Shown: positions 44,662-55,475, counted from the first letter of the stretch. The stretch is DNA of 64,000 nt from Anniella stebbinsi (GCA_029215795.1 JARDYH010000002.1:272002310-272066309), one strand, 5' to 3'. The notes: a model not told the origin generated them from the sequence alone. Translations and numbers: made by a program.

Positions 44662-45180
44662 TGTCATGACTCTGTAAGTTCTAACGAAAAGGGTGAGGAC
44701 AACAAACAGACCTCTTGAAGGGAAAATACAAATCCTTTATTATACACAAAAAACGATCGTTCTCCCTCCTCCAGCAAGACAAAGGAAAACAAGGTTATCA
44801 AAAGGTTCTTTAGCCCCTAGGCATTCAGTTGAGCTAACTTAGAGAGAAACGAGAACAGAGTCATATAATTAAGACAAATTAGCCTGTAGTGCTTTGTTTG
44901 CTAGCCTTTCTGAGCGGCGGGCAGTCCTGAGTTTGAAGTCTCTTCTCTTTGCCCTACGCCTCGCCACCGCATTCCTCAACCCCTTTGTCCCAGAAGAGAA
45001 AGTACTCTCTCTCTCGTTAAGGTCATCCCCTTGGGGATTAACTTCCTCTCCTGCCGTGGGAAAGGGCTCTTCTTCTTCTTGTTGCAGCAACTCCCCCGGC
45101 TCTTGCATTCCAACCCCAGGATCTGAATCGCTATCTGAGATTTCATCCCTTTGAAGCAGGGAGTTGACGTAGACACAACA
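44662..45180 (-). repeat. 5' LTR of the chromovirus
   Basis: 519 bp, TG to CA on the minus strand, with five substitutions and one 1-base gap relative to the 3' LTR. Contains the TATA box (44862-44869), the self-primer complement (44829-44845, probable start of R) and AATAAA (44736-44741). Its U3 also keeps the pol-tail frame, here without an upstream pol. Confidence 0.96.
44829..44845 (-). promoter_or_regulatory. Predicted 5' end of the retrotransposon RNA
   Basis: TCTCTAAGTTAGCTCAA on the minus strand, about 20 bases after the TATA box; complementary to the primer site at 44643-44659. Probable transcription start region. Confidence 0.6.
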
Positions 45181-45185
45181 CAAGC
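45181..45185. repeat. Target-site duplication, right
   Basis: CAAGC, the partner of 39646-39650. Confidence 0.95.
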
Positions 45186-45460
45186 CTTCTGCAGTGAGCA
45201 AGATGATGGACACCAGAAGGATCATATTTCTAACTAATAGGAAAGAAGATGAGGAACATAAAGTAGCCAGTAGCTAGAGTAGCAGATAAACACTTTCTAG
45301 GCATGATATGTACAAGACTCTCTCTCTCCCACACACAAAAAGATTGAAATGTACCTGGGAATGAAGAGAATAAAAATATCATTGGAATCTATCAGGCTGC
45401 TGTAAATATTGTTTGGTTTGGAGGACCAAATTTACCACACTCTGTATGGGGCCATACAAA

Positions 45461-45481
45461 TAAATAAATAAATAAATAAAT
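45461..45481. repeat. (AAAT)n
   Basis: About five AAAT units. Confidence 0.9.
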
Positions 45482-45560
45482 GGGACAAAATATCTCAATT
45501 CCATATAAATTTGACATCAACTATCTGTTCTATCTGAAATAATAATTTTCAAGTTAATAT

Positions 45561-45882
45561 TAGGGGTGTGCATGGACCCAAAAAACTGGATTGGAACCGG
45601 AACCGGAACCGGTTCGGATCCGATTCCGATCTGAAAATCGGACGTCCAATTTCGGATTGGATGCCATTTTAGGTGTTTTCACCATAGGCTTACATTGGGG
45701 GAAAGAAAGCTTTCCCCCAATGCAAGCCTATGGCGAAAACATGGGGGCGGGTGAGTGGGGACCTAACTCCCCCTCCCTCCACTCATGCTCCTTACCTGCC
45801 GGGGCTCCCGCTTCTGTCTGTTGTTCCAGTCTACTGAGAAACAGGCTTCGCGACCTAGTTCTCAGTAGAGCGCCAGGTGATC
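45561..45882. mobile_element. Half of a hAT-like foldback element
   Basis: Begins TAGGGGTGTGCATGGACCC, then GGAACCGGAACCGGTTC subterminal words. It has the conserved hairpin with arms TTGGGGGAAAG and CTTTCCCCCAA (about 45697-45721) and CTTACCTGCCGGGG. It stops at GCGCCAGGTGATCAC, the symmetry centre of complete relatives, where an L2-like LINE begins. Same half as the copy at 73-561. Confidence 0.75.
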
Positions 45883-45884
45883 AC

Positions 45885-46436
45885 AGTATTATTATTATTA
45901 TTATTAATTACACTTATATACCGCCCCATAGCCAAAGCTCTCTGGGCAGTTTACAAAAGTTAAAAGATTTAACACTAAAAAGTCAATATACAAAATTTAA
46001 AACCATAAACATAAAACAGCTGATATTTAAAACATTTTAAAACATTTTAATTATTAAGCCTGGCCATAATGTCAATCAAACCTCAACTTGAGCTGTTAAA
46101 ATGCCTGGGAGAAAAGAAAAGTTTTAACCAGGCGCCGAAAAGATAACAGTGTTGGTGCCAGGCGGGCCTCATCGGGGAGAGCATTCCATAATTGGGGGGC
46201 CACCACAGAGAAGGCCCTCTCCCTTGTTGCCGTCCTCCGAGCTTCCCTCCGAGTAGGCACCCGGAGGAGGACCTTTGAAGTTGAGCATAGTGTACGGGTA
46301 GGTTCATGTCGGGAAAGGCGTTCCATGAGGTATTGTGGTCCCAAACCGTGCAAGGCTTTATAAGTTAAAACCAGCACCTTGAATCGGCTCGGAAACATAC
46401 AGGCAGCCAATGCAAGCGGGCCAGAATCTGTTTTAA
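45885..46436 (-). mobile_element. L2-like LINE 3' end
   Basis: Left edge (ATT)n and TATACCGCCCCATAGCC with CTCTCTGGGCAG. The minus-strand frame has [37 protein letters not shown] and ALPDEARLAPTLLSFR. Same subfamily as 32985-33800. 5'-truncated at about 46436, with no catalytic part. Confidence 0.85.
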
Positions 46437-46439
46437 ATT

Positions 46440-47460
46440 TCAAGTAGAAGGAGCAAGCAATGTATTGGGATGAATAAAAGGCATTTAAAGAAAAGAAAGA
46501 AAAAGAAAAAAGAACATTTCTTAATGTGAACATAAATCAGTTTTGCATTTCAATGAATGTAATGACTTGTAAGTTTTATGAAGGGTTAAACACAAGCTAA
46601 ATACAAGATTCTAGCACAGGCTCCCCCCCCCCCCCCAAAGTCTTAAGATAAAAGTGACCTTTAAGAGGAGGGTCTTGGTAACTGATTCTTTTACTGATAG
46701 TGTACAAGCAGAATGAAATGAGGACATCTGTTTTGGTGTCAGAGGACTAATGGCTATAATACTTTAAGGAAAAAGGGGAAGGACTTTGACAGGGAGTAAA
46801 GAACAATGAAATTGCTTTGGATGATAGCCACTGGTTATCACTTGAACATCACCACTCAAGGTTCAGGGTCACCCTGGTAGCCATGTTCCTTGTAATACAA
46901 GATGAGAGCATATCCACAAGTAAGGTCATGTGTTCTCCTGGCCTGCTAATTGTACCACAGTAGAAAATTAGAGTCTTTGCAGCTGGCGTCGTGACTGATC
47001 TAGTGGCACAGTGATGGAGTGTGATGGTTTTCCAATCACCATCTGAAGGGGCCCAAAGAGAAATGAGCACTAAAGAGCTGTTTATTTCTAAAAAAAATCA
47101 CTGATTTGTGGAAACAAAAGAGTATACTCTAAAAAACCATTTGCAGCTCCTTGGAAAGAAGGAAGCACTAACTGATGGGCAAGTTGCCTTTGAAAGATAC
47201 TCTTGGGTTCCAAAACTAATCAAAATCCACATAAAAATTAATGGTTGGGAAACAGAGGGCAGAATCACATTAGATACTTAAGAAAACACCTCAAAAATAT
47301 CACATTTGAGATACATCTCAAAGATGCATCAAAGGTGCATCTTTGTCAAATTATCTTTTGAAAAATGTCACAGTTCACAACAATGGATGTTTTTTTTAAA
47401 AAAATGATCTTGTGTTATGATGATAGTAAGCACAGAGTAAAAATAAAATTTGTGGTTTCA
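46440..47460. other. No gene recognised; poly-C tract
   Basis: Unique-looking sequence with fourteen C at 46623-46636. Confidence 0.45.
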
Positions 47461-47461
47461 A

Positions 47462-47527
47462 TTTTTGTGAACCACCCAGAAAGCTTCAGCTATTGGGTGG
47501 CATAGAAATGAAATAAATAAATAAATG
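47462..47527 (+). repeat. L2-like LINE 3' tail
   Basis: GTGAACCACCCAGAAAGCTT, CAGCTATTGGGTGGCATAGA, then AAATAAATAAAT. Confidence 0.65.
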
Positions 47528-47717
47528 AAAGTGTGTCATTTGGTAGAGCTAAGAACCAAATCAAAGCTGGACAAATAAGACATTTTTTCCCTTCCACATT
47601 CAGTGTAATGTGGGAAGTGAAACTTATAGCTTCAGATAAACCCTGCAAATCCCATTTCCCTCATTATTGCAGCTATGAGGAAGGAAACATTTAATTTGTG
47701 TTCCTTTTGATGTTCTT

Positions 47718-47936
47718 ACATTTCTATCCCACGTTTTCTTTTTACCTCTCACTAATCCCATGTGCCCTCCTCCTGTCTATTTTATCCTAACAACAACTCT
47801 GTGAGGTAGGTTAGATTGAGAATCAGTGACTGGCCCAAAGGCACCCAGTGAGCTTCATGGTCATATGGGGACTAAAACCCGAATCTCCCGAGTCCCAGTC
47901 CAACACTCTAACCACTACTCTACATTGATTCTCAGT
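47718..47936 (-). mobile_element. tRNA-derived SINE
   Basis: Plus-strand CTGTGAGGTAGGTTAGATTG, CAGTGACTGGCCC, GGGGACTAAAACCC and AACCACTACTCTACATTGAT: a diverged copy of the family at 16838 with the tRNA head at the right. Confidence 0.8.
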
Positions 47937-48306
47937 ATGTGAGCTGGGTTTTAGGATCAGGTCAAATGTTACTACTTTATATCAAATGGAACCACCTGAG
48001 TAGCCCTGGGATGCATGTAAGAAGTAATGTGTGACACTCACACATGTCTCTATTGGAAGGAGAAGTTGTATCCATGGGCATGATGGATGAAACATTATTT
48101 CCTCCTGACAATTTTCTCAAGGGCCAGTCTGTAGGAAAGAGATATACATTAACATTAGTTTTCAGTGCAATCAAAAGGCTTACATGGATATAATTCCCTC
48201 CTAAGAGCTTTTTCATAGCTGGTGTTGTCTTTTATTCAACATACATCTTATTGTGGACCCACTAAATGAGCACAGAAACAAGAAAATCTAAAACAAATGT
48301 ATTCTG

Positions 48307-48445
48307 TCATAAGAACATAAGAGATGCCTGCTGGATCACCAGACCAAAGACCTATCAAGTCCAGAACTGTTCCCACAGTAAGTGGTCAACCAGATATAAA
48401 CTCAAAGCAGATTCCTCACTTTGTTCCAATCCTTGCAAGTATATG
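48307..48445 (+). repeat. CR1/L3-like LINE-derived fragment
   Basis: TAAGAACATAAGAGATGCCT, GCTGGATCACCAGACCAAAG and GTTCCCACAGTAAGTGG match the start of the repeats at 16463 and 38762. Confidence 0.5.
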
Positions 48446-48449
48446 AATC

Positions 48450-49033
48450 TCTTGCTTGAGCGGGCTGAATTACATTGGTATGCTACCTTTAATCTTTTTC
48501 TTTTTTTTGCTGTTCCATGGAACTTTTTTTGGAGTTCTGTAGGTTAATGGATAGATTAGGAAAATAAATAGTTAAAAAAACAACAATTTGGAATTGGTAT
48601 GTAGAAATCACCCATCACAGGGCACATTGCTCTTGTAAAACTGGAATCAGTCTGGATCAGGGGAAGCAATCATAATCCTGACTTAATAAGGAACAAGGGA
48701 TGGACTCCTCTAGAGGTATTCTTACCCTTTCACACTCTAAAATTGCTAAAGACTACTGGTTGTAAGGCAGAAAAAGTGTCCTACAAAAATCAAAAGTATG
48801 GGCAATACTGGCTTCGCTCATGACAGTCACCATGTGAAATAATTGCTTGAATAACCTTTACTGATATAGATACTGCTTGCAAACTTAAAATATAGCACAG
48901 GTTGGGATGGTATCTTTGGATCAGCTAATATTCAAAATGCTGAAAGTTACATTGATCTTTTATGCAGGTACAGGTATAAAACTCCACACATTGCAAAATA
49001 TTTTTGCAAGTCTAGGTGGGCTGATGTTAACCT
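48450..49033. other. No recognised feature
   Basis: Unique-looking AT-rich sequence. Confidence 0.45.
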
Positions 49034-49041
49034 GCTAAAGC

Positions 49042-49413
49042 TAGGGTGATCATATGACCTATTTTAAAGAGGACTGTCCTCTATTTGAAGAGCTTCCAGA
49101 GTATTGTCCACTATTTTGAAGGCATCCTTTATTTACAGGACTGCCCAGTCCAAGCCTGATTTAAAGATCAAGAACCATTAGAAGGAAAGCCTGGGCATTG
49201 AAGTTGCCCATCAGACTGAGTAGGCACAAAACTCATCCGGATGCAGTCTTCCATGCTATGGTGATATGTACTTTAAATTATAATAATTATTTCTACAGCT
49301 ATTCATATAAATTAGCATATGCAAATTTTATGCAAAGTCAGTGTCCTCCTCTTTTGCCCTCCTTTTCTGTGATGCATTTCCTCTCTTTTTGCGATTCATA
49401 AGTGCCCACCCTA
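49042..49413. mobile_element. Diverged hAT-like MITE, 372 bp
   Basis: Ends TAGGGTGATCATATGAC and GTGCCCACCCTA resemble the MITE at 23625. It is flanked by an 8-bp duplication with one mismatch (GCTAAAGC 49034-49041, GGTAAAGC 49414-49421). The interior repeats AGGACTGTCCT-like words. Older than the 23625 copy because the TIRs have diverged. Confidence 0.65.
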
Positions 49414-49419
49414 GGTAAA

Positions 49420-50080
49420 GCTGAGTGTTTTTTTTAAAGGGGTTGGTCTGAATAGGGAAGACATTAACTTGATTATAGAGTCAATTGCTGCAGTTTGATT
49501 ACAAAATCAATTATTGCAGCAGGGATCAAGTTACACCTCCCACTCCTGTGAAATAAATTAACAACATCAAAATCCAACAAAGTTTAGAAGACGAAAATAC
49601 AAATTGTGTATTGTACTTGTGGTAATGAGGTCTTGCTTCTTAACAGCACATCACCTAGGGAGGATGAGGGGGAGGAGAAAGCCAAAAATGGAGGAGAGGG
49701 AAGGGATGTATACTTGGAAGAAATTTTCACAGAGAACTAAAACAGGCATTACTTTAAATCTGTGTCTAGCAGCTACATCTCTTTTATTTTTACTCTCAAG
49801 TTCCGGTCAGGACCCTAGCCTAGGGGGTTAGGGAGGCTTTTAAGATCTGGATCACCCCCTATGCCTACTTTAGAGTAAAACTAAATAAAAGATGTAGCTG
49901 CTATAGACAGATATAAAGTCATGCCTGTTTTGGCCCTGAGTAGCTGCTCAGAATAATTCTGTTTGAGTTCAGCAGGGCTTGCTCCATTGTAACTGTATAG
50001 AAGATCATGACCTTCACTCATCTTGTGCTCGTTCTGGCAGGGAAAAATATGAAAGCTGCTCCTGCATTCCCCATCCCTCT
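49420..50080. other. No recognised feature
   Basis: Near-mirror phrases about 1,150 codon-free bases long are absent; only a short inverted similarity (AAAACAGGCATTACTTTAAA near 49740 and its complement near 49910) is visible. No gene. Confidence 0.4.
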
Positions 50081-50081
50081 G

Positions 50082-50168
50082 AGAGGTTGTTAACTGCTTC
50101 AAAATCTTTTGTTTAGGGAGTGGTATATAAAGATTGTAAATAAATAAATAAAAACAAATAAATAAAAA
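50082..50168 (+). repeat. LINE-tail-like repeat with (AAAT)n
   Basis: GTTGTTAACTGCTTCAAAAT, GAGTGGTATATAAAGATTGT and AAATAAATAAATAAA. Confidence 0.55.
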
Positions 50169-50356
50169 TCTGAGCTGGAGTAAAATTTTTGGGGCGAGAA
50201 TGCTTACCTCATATTTCAGGAGAGTATCACAGGCAGGTGGTTTGTGTATTTTCCAAGACAAGAAATACAAGCCCCAATTTCATCACTATCTGTGACAAAA
50301 TATTCAGATAACTACTTGATCTTTCCCTCCCTGTTTTTTTAAAAATAAATACCTAG

Positions 50357-50371
50357 GTGTGTGTGTGTGTG

Positions 50372-50419
<48 letters not shown>
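50357..50419. repeat. (GT)n(AT)n compound microsatellite
   Basis: GT units turning into about twenty AT units, a strong cruciform-forming tract. Confidence 0.95.
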
Positions 50420-50420
<1 letters not shown>

Positions 50421-50424
50421 CACC

Positions 50425-51855
50425 AAGGGGTGTCATGAGTATACTAGAATCTGAACTAAGATTAGCTTGGATGGGAAAAAAGCAGGGGTTGGGCAGTTAA
50501 GTAAGGGTTGTGTGAGTTGGCATGTAGCCTTCTGAAATCAGGCTAGAGCCAGGAACAGCCTGCTGCAGAGAAGTATTTTTTCCCACCATAATAAAATGTT
50601 TAATTACAAGATCGGTATACAAACAAGCATATTGACACTCAGCTTGTGAAGCAGACGTTGGATTTCTAGGCAGATTTCTTACCACACTTCTAACTGTAGA
50701 TACAAAAATGCAGCTCATGAAAAAAAGTATTGAAGAGGAAATAAAAACACACACGTAAACTAAAAGTCAAAAGGGGAAATTATGAGTAAATATATAGAGG
50801 AGGCTAAAGTTGGTTCTTTACTTGAAAAGGGAAATTATGGTTGAAGAGATGGTATAGTGCTTTCAATATGTTGCCAATTAGTATTTATCCGTGTGCAATA
50901 AAAGAAGGGGTAGTTATCTAAAGCACAAACTAAAATTATCTTTAAGAATCTGATTAAGGCCTGTATGACATATGATCCAACCCTATAGCTATGTATTGTA
51001 CCCTGCCAGGTTTTTGGCAGGCAACAAAAATAGGAGGTTTGTTAAGCCTCTGGGTAGGCTGCTTCTAGTACATGGCTGTGTGGTGAATTCCAAGTTGTTC
51101 AGGCCCTGGTTTAAAGTACTGAAATCCTGTCATGTAGCCTTTTCCATTACATCAGGTGGAAGACTATTTCTCTGGCTGCCTCCACCAAACCAGCCTTAAA
51201 ACACTCTGGCAACCTGTCTATTCATTGTCTTTGCCCCGGGGTAGCTCTGAATCTGCACTGCATCTGTTATATGACACAGCTGCCAATTTGGAGCCACCCT
51301 GGGGCAGAGAGACGAAGATGTGGAGCAGAAAATTCAGGGATTTACCCTGACTTTTCCCGCCTGAGCAAGGTCAGCATGGCTCTTCCCTGTCTGGCCTTGC
51401 TCGGATGCTGCTCAGGGGGGGTTCCTGGGTAGAAGGTGACCTGCTGTTGGTTGCTAGTAGGGGAAGGAGGTGGGCCCAGCAAGCCTAATGGCTGCTGAAG
51501 AGCCCATGCTTCCTCCCTTCATCTGCATAACTTGTTGCCACCCCTCACCAATGATATCGCAGGGTTTGGCAGTGGAGCGGTGCCAACTCAGTACCATGAA
51601 GACAGCATCTAAGCCACAGGTATCTACTTTAGGCAATGTGGGGATTAGCTAATGGACATGGGGTGAGTATCCCTCCCCCCGCAAAAGGGACTGCAAAGTT
51701 TCAAATAATAAAGTTGAAAGTTTTACTGAAGAAAAATATCAATACAAAAAGGTTTTAAAAGCTAAATGGACACACACACAACATACACAAACCCTTGTGA
51801 GCAATACAGTAATAAAACAACCAGGGATAAAGGTAAACACATCTAGCTTACTTAA
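50425..51855. other. No gene recognised; repeat-like phrase
   Basis: Unique-looking up to about 51330, where ATTTACCCTGACTTTT repeats the start of the block at 30048, suggesting an unclassified interspersed repeat at about 51330-51500. Confidence 0.4.
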
Positions 51856-51863
51856 GTAGACTA

Positions 51864-52107
51864 GGGCTGGATCTAAACTGCTGCTCTATAGCGGTATTGA
51901 AGTGCACTGATAACTGTTGGGGCCTATGATACATCTACACCAAGCAGAATATAACACTATGAAAGTGATATGAATGTGGTATATGGCATGTGCACATTTG
52001 TCAGTGCACTTCAATACCGCTATAAAGCAGCAGTGTAGATCCTGCCTTTATATACCACTTTCATACCACTTTCATAGTGCTATATCCTGCTTGGTGTAGA
52101 TCTGGCC
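51864..52107. mobile_element. Foldback MITE (AGATCTACACC family), 244 bp
   Basis: TAGCGGTATTGAAGTGCACT (51888 on) mirrors AGTGCACTTCAATACCGCTA (about 52003). A second set, CTACACCAAGCAGAATATA against TATATCCTGCTTGGTGTAG, is also inverted. Two nested foldbacks in one element. Target duplication unclear. Confidence 0.75.
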
Positions 52108-52204
52108 TCTGTGTCCCTGTATTATCCAGGTCCATTATCCAAGCAATGTCTTACTGTCATTGATCCATCTCTCTCAATCAGTTCTTCAGTTCCAGCAGCT
52201 CTGA

Positions 52205-52272
52205 CTCTTTCCTACCCCTTCTCTTTCTCTCCCCCTCCCCCTCCCCCCTCTCTTCTCTCTCTCTCTCTCTCT
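52205..52272. repeat. Pyrimidine-rich CT tract
   Basis: Interrupted C/T run ending in about ten CT units. Confidence 0.85.
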
Positions 52273-52763
52273 GCTTATACCAGGCTTTTCAGAAGATCCC
52301 TTAAACCCTACTGGTTAAGGCTTTTGGTTAAGCAGCAAGGTTTAAGGTGTCTTGTGTAAACCCCACTCACTCACTAACCACAGTCAGACCGTCTGCAACA
52401 GGGTTAGCGGCTCTAACCATGGCTTAAAGTGTTTGTGTGCGACAGCATGGCTTGTGGTTAGTGCTAACCCCAGAGAACCACAGTTTTGCTAACCAAAAAG
52501 CCTGAAGTGTCATCTGAACAGGCCCACCTTCTAAAACTATCTCTCTTATTTGTACTGTAGTTTTTTGTTCACTTCTGCAAACTAAGTTTCTATTTCATGA
52601 GTTAAAACTTCTTTCCCTCTCTCCCTCCCTCCTTCTGACCTTTTGTTATACTTTATACAGTTCTGCTTTTGTGAGCACGACCTCCTAATCACTAAATTCT
52701 AAATAAACCTTTGACCTCTAAATGCTTTTTTGTTTTTTTGGGTAGAAACTGGCTAGCACACCT

Positions 52764-52881
52764 GGGCAGGATCTACAGTACTGCTTTAAAATGGTTTATA
52801 ACAGAAGTGACAATTGTTGGGGTCCAGGACACACTCAATATACAGTTTTCAAGTCATTTTCAAAGTGTCATAGATCTGGCC
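52764..52881. mobile_element. Foldback MITE (AGATCTACACC family), short copy
   Basis: Starts GGGCAGGATCTACAGTACTG and ends CATAGATCTGGCC; internal ACAATTGTTGGGG as in the 51864 and 63821 copies. Confidence 0.55.
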
Positions 52882-52884
52882 ACA

Positions 52885-53885
52885 GACACAAACATAGAAA
52901 AGATCTAACCCTATCATATCCTAAAACCAAATGGAATCCAAAAATGGAGAGCAGTTCCATTCCTTCCCAGAGGTTCACATAATTATTAATCAAATAAGTG
53001 TATGAATTGTATTCTTCATTCTTCATTGTGTATGAATGCTTTAATAAATATAACTTTTGTAGTGCCTAAGAAGATAGTGCTGGGGTGTTGCCATTTCATG
53101 AAGCTTGAGATCCACTGGCTAACAAAAACACTAGTATAACTGTTCCTGGAGATGGAGGCATAGGTAAAGCACAAGACTGGTATTTCTGCCAGAGCAGGGA
53201 AGTCGGGCAGGGGAGGGGTGGATGCAGGTGCTGGAAGGCGTTTGGAGTGCTTTCCAGCAATGACACACAATTGGCCACTTTCCACAGCAGCCCTTCCCTA
53301 ATGGAATGGGGGAGGACCTCCCTGGGAATGCCCAGAGGGTGGACGAAAACTGAGCAGCTCCCTTTGGGCCAGAGGTTACCCACTCCTGATGTAAAGGAAT
53401 ACCCACTTCTTTACTAATGCTAAGGTAACTGGAGCTACCCTGTTCTGAAATGCCTGCCCTTCTAAAATCAGGGGTGTGTATACATGTAGCAGCACTTTCA
53501 CATTGGTTTCTTTGTATTCATATTTTTATGGTACGAATGTTAGCTTGTTGATTTCTATGATCTCTATTGTATTGGAGAATTGTAACTTTGTTTGGATTTC
53601 TTTATGTGAACTGCCATGAGAATGCCTTGGGGATAGAAGTGCAGGAGACACACGCACACACAGATGGTTGTCAACACTCCTGTGAGTGACCAAGAAAGAA
53701 ATCCAAAGACGGGGCTGTTTGGATAGGGGCTAGTTTGTTTCACAGTAACTCGCATTGAACTACCCTGGGAACCTACGGAAGGGTAAAGGGTACATCTGTT
53801 AAAGAAATAAAATAATTTGAGTACAATAGAGCAATGTAAATGGGCTTCAGTTTGGGGCACAGCATGCTTCTCTCTATAACACCTA
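52885..53885. other. No gene recognised
   Basis: Mostly unique. About 53280-53395 (GGACCTCCCTGGGAATGCCC to GAGGTTACCCACTCCTGATG) may be an old interspersed repeat. Confidence 0.4.
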
Positions 53886-53888
53886 GAA

Positions 53889-54110
53889 TAGATCTACATT
53901 ATAGTGGTACTGAAGTGCACTGATAACTGTTTGGGCACATTACACATTCCATCTATTGCTTTCATGGTGTTATTTCCTCCTTTTTATTCCACATTATCCA
54001 AAGTACTGCAGCGGATGTCATTGTGTGTCCAACGAGATATAAATACACAAGGGGAATATAGCATTACCATGATGGGATCATAATTATTTCACACAAGGTG
54101 TAGATCTGGA
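53889..54110. mobile_element. Foldback MITE (AGATCTACACC family)
   Basis: TAGATCTACATTATAGTGGT, TACTGAAGTGCACTGATAAC and the closing CACAAGGTGTAGATCTGGA match the family. The middle is diverged. Confidence 0.55.
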
Positions 54111-54114
54111 ATTG

Positions 54115-54555
54115 TTTTCCATAGGATAATGGACAGGGCAATCTAACATTGGAGTCAGATGACCCTTTGGCAGGAGAGAGGACAGTCCAGCTGGAACAGA
54201 TGCAGGTGTCCAATCTCTTAACTTTATGCTTTTAATCTTCCCCAATGACTGTCATTCGTTCCTCTGTGGAAAAGGGAACTATTGCATTTGGGGCAACAAT
54301 CCAGGAGATGCAAGAGCTGTTTCATGACAATGGGTAGGCCATATATATACCTCCTTTCACAAACATATACATGTATTAACCCATCATAAAGACAAATATT
54401 TTGTGTGTGTGTGTGAGAGAGAGTGTATGTGTAATTATATAGCACAAGAAAGCTCCTTATTTCCTGCGCTCATGGGGCTGTCCCACTTTCTGTCTTTCCT
54501 AGGGACCTATCCTGTGCTCCCAGTTGTACAAAGTTACTGCTCCACTAAGCCTTAA
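54115..54555. other. No recognised feature
   Basis: Unique-looking; short GT/GA run at 54400-54430. Confidence 0.45.
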
Positions 54556-54559
54556 ACTA

Positions 54560-54810
54560 ATCTAGTTTTAAGACCTACATGAAGCCATTCACACTTGTCT
54601 GGCTTTCCAGTTATATGCTCTGATTTCCTTTTCAATTAAAGAAAATTACTTTTGGGAAAAATAAAGCACCCAGGCCAAAGTGTCCGAAAGTAAACGATGA
54701 GCTAGCGTCTTATTTTTTAAAAATCAGTACTATGCTGTCTGACGCCTTATTAAATTAGTTGTAGTTTTTACTGATGAGCGTAGCTGTGCTAGTTCAGAGG
54801 AATGATAAAG
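54560..54810. promoter_or_regulatory. Possible conserved non-coding block
   Basis: Repeat-free block with TTCAATTAAAGAAAATTAC, GTAAACGATGAGCTAGCG and CCTTATTAAATTAGTTG, and unusual CpG retention for AT-rich DNA. Has the look of a conserved non-coding element; untested. Confidence 0.3.
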
Positions 54811-54814
54811 TGAG

Positions 54815-55335
54815 CCTCCAGAAGGGGAAAAAAAAAGAAAATAAAAACAGCTCTGAAACTTTTCTAATCAAAACACGACTCGGGGGGGGGGGAAAACTTA
54901 GTGGTACTTGTTCATAGCAAAGTTTTAATAATTAACTTATAGTGTGTGCTAACATTTGGTGGATATCAAACAAGCTTTAACAGTGCCCTGGAACAGCAGG
55001 TATTTTTCAAAGCCCATAGGAAAAAGGGTTGAGGAACAGAAATTGTGGCAACAGCTGTGTAAAATGTAGAACTGCATAAAACAAAGTTGCTGACATTTTT
55101 GAGGATCTCACCCCCAGCCAGTGGCTTTTGAAAGCAAAAGATTCCTCCTCTTTAGTTGCTTCTCAAACAAAATAAAGTCGGGTGCATAACATGCCTCCCT
55201 AGCGCCACACGTTGAACCAACCCATTCCCCCCTTTTTTATAAGTGGGACTGCAGGATAAAACCTGCTCCCTGCTGTTCCTTGGCTTCTGAGACAACTGTT
55301 TACCTGCTGCTAGCTGTGGTGGCAACAGTCCTGGT
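54815..55335. other. No recognised feature
   Basis: Unique-looking; contains ten G at 54882-54891. Confidence 0.45.
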
Positions 55336-55338
55336 GGC

Positions 55339-55370
55339 AGTGGAGGCTGGTGGCTCCGATATCAGTGAGA
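55339..55370. repeat. Terminal fragment of the GTGGAGGCTGGTGG MITE
   Basis: GCAGTGGAGGCTGGTGGCTC followed by CGATATCAGTG: one end of the family at 28561, without the rest. Confidence 0.6.
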
Positions 55371-55448
55371 ATCTTCTTCATGTTAAACCAGTGAGGTGAA
55401 TCATCTGGAAATATAAAAAAACAGGGAAATTTCTTAATTAATAACCAT

Positions 55449-55475
55449 ATATATATATATATATATATATATATT
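55449..55475. repeat. (AT)n microsatellite
   Basis: About thirteen AT units. Confidence 0.95.

Larger units (their letters stand above)
39651..45180 (-). mobile_element. Chromovirus (Ty3/Gypsy LTR retrotransposon), nearly intact
   Basis: A 5,530-bp element on the minus strand, bounded by 520/519-bp LTRs and a perfect 5-bp target duplication. Order in the direction of transcription: 5' LTR (44662-45180), self-primer site, gag, protease, reverse transcriptase, RNase H, integrase, chromodomain, polypurine tract and 3' LTR (39651-40170). There is no env-like frame, so it is a retrotransposon and not a retrovirus. The chromodomain places it among vertebrate chromoviruses; the self-priming layout suggests the Tf1/sushi group. 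The LTRs differ by only five substitutions and one single-base gap, so the insertion is recent. Two frame breaks, each at a long G run, interrupt an otherwise open coding region. Confidence 0.97.

Noticed and set aside
39651..45180. Endogenous retrovirus
   Set aside because: There is no env-like frame between pol and the 3' LTR. The chromodomain and Ty3-type RNase H indicate a chromovirus retrotransposon.
49740..49960. Foldback element from mirrored AAAACAGGCATTACTTTAAA-like phrases
   Set aside because: The inverted similarity is short and no terminal repeats or duplications flank it; too weak to call.
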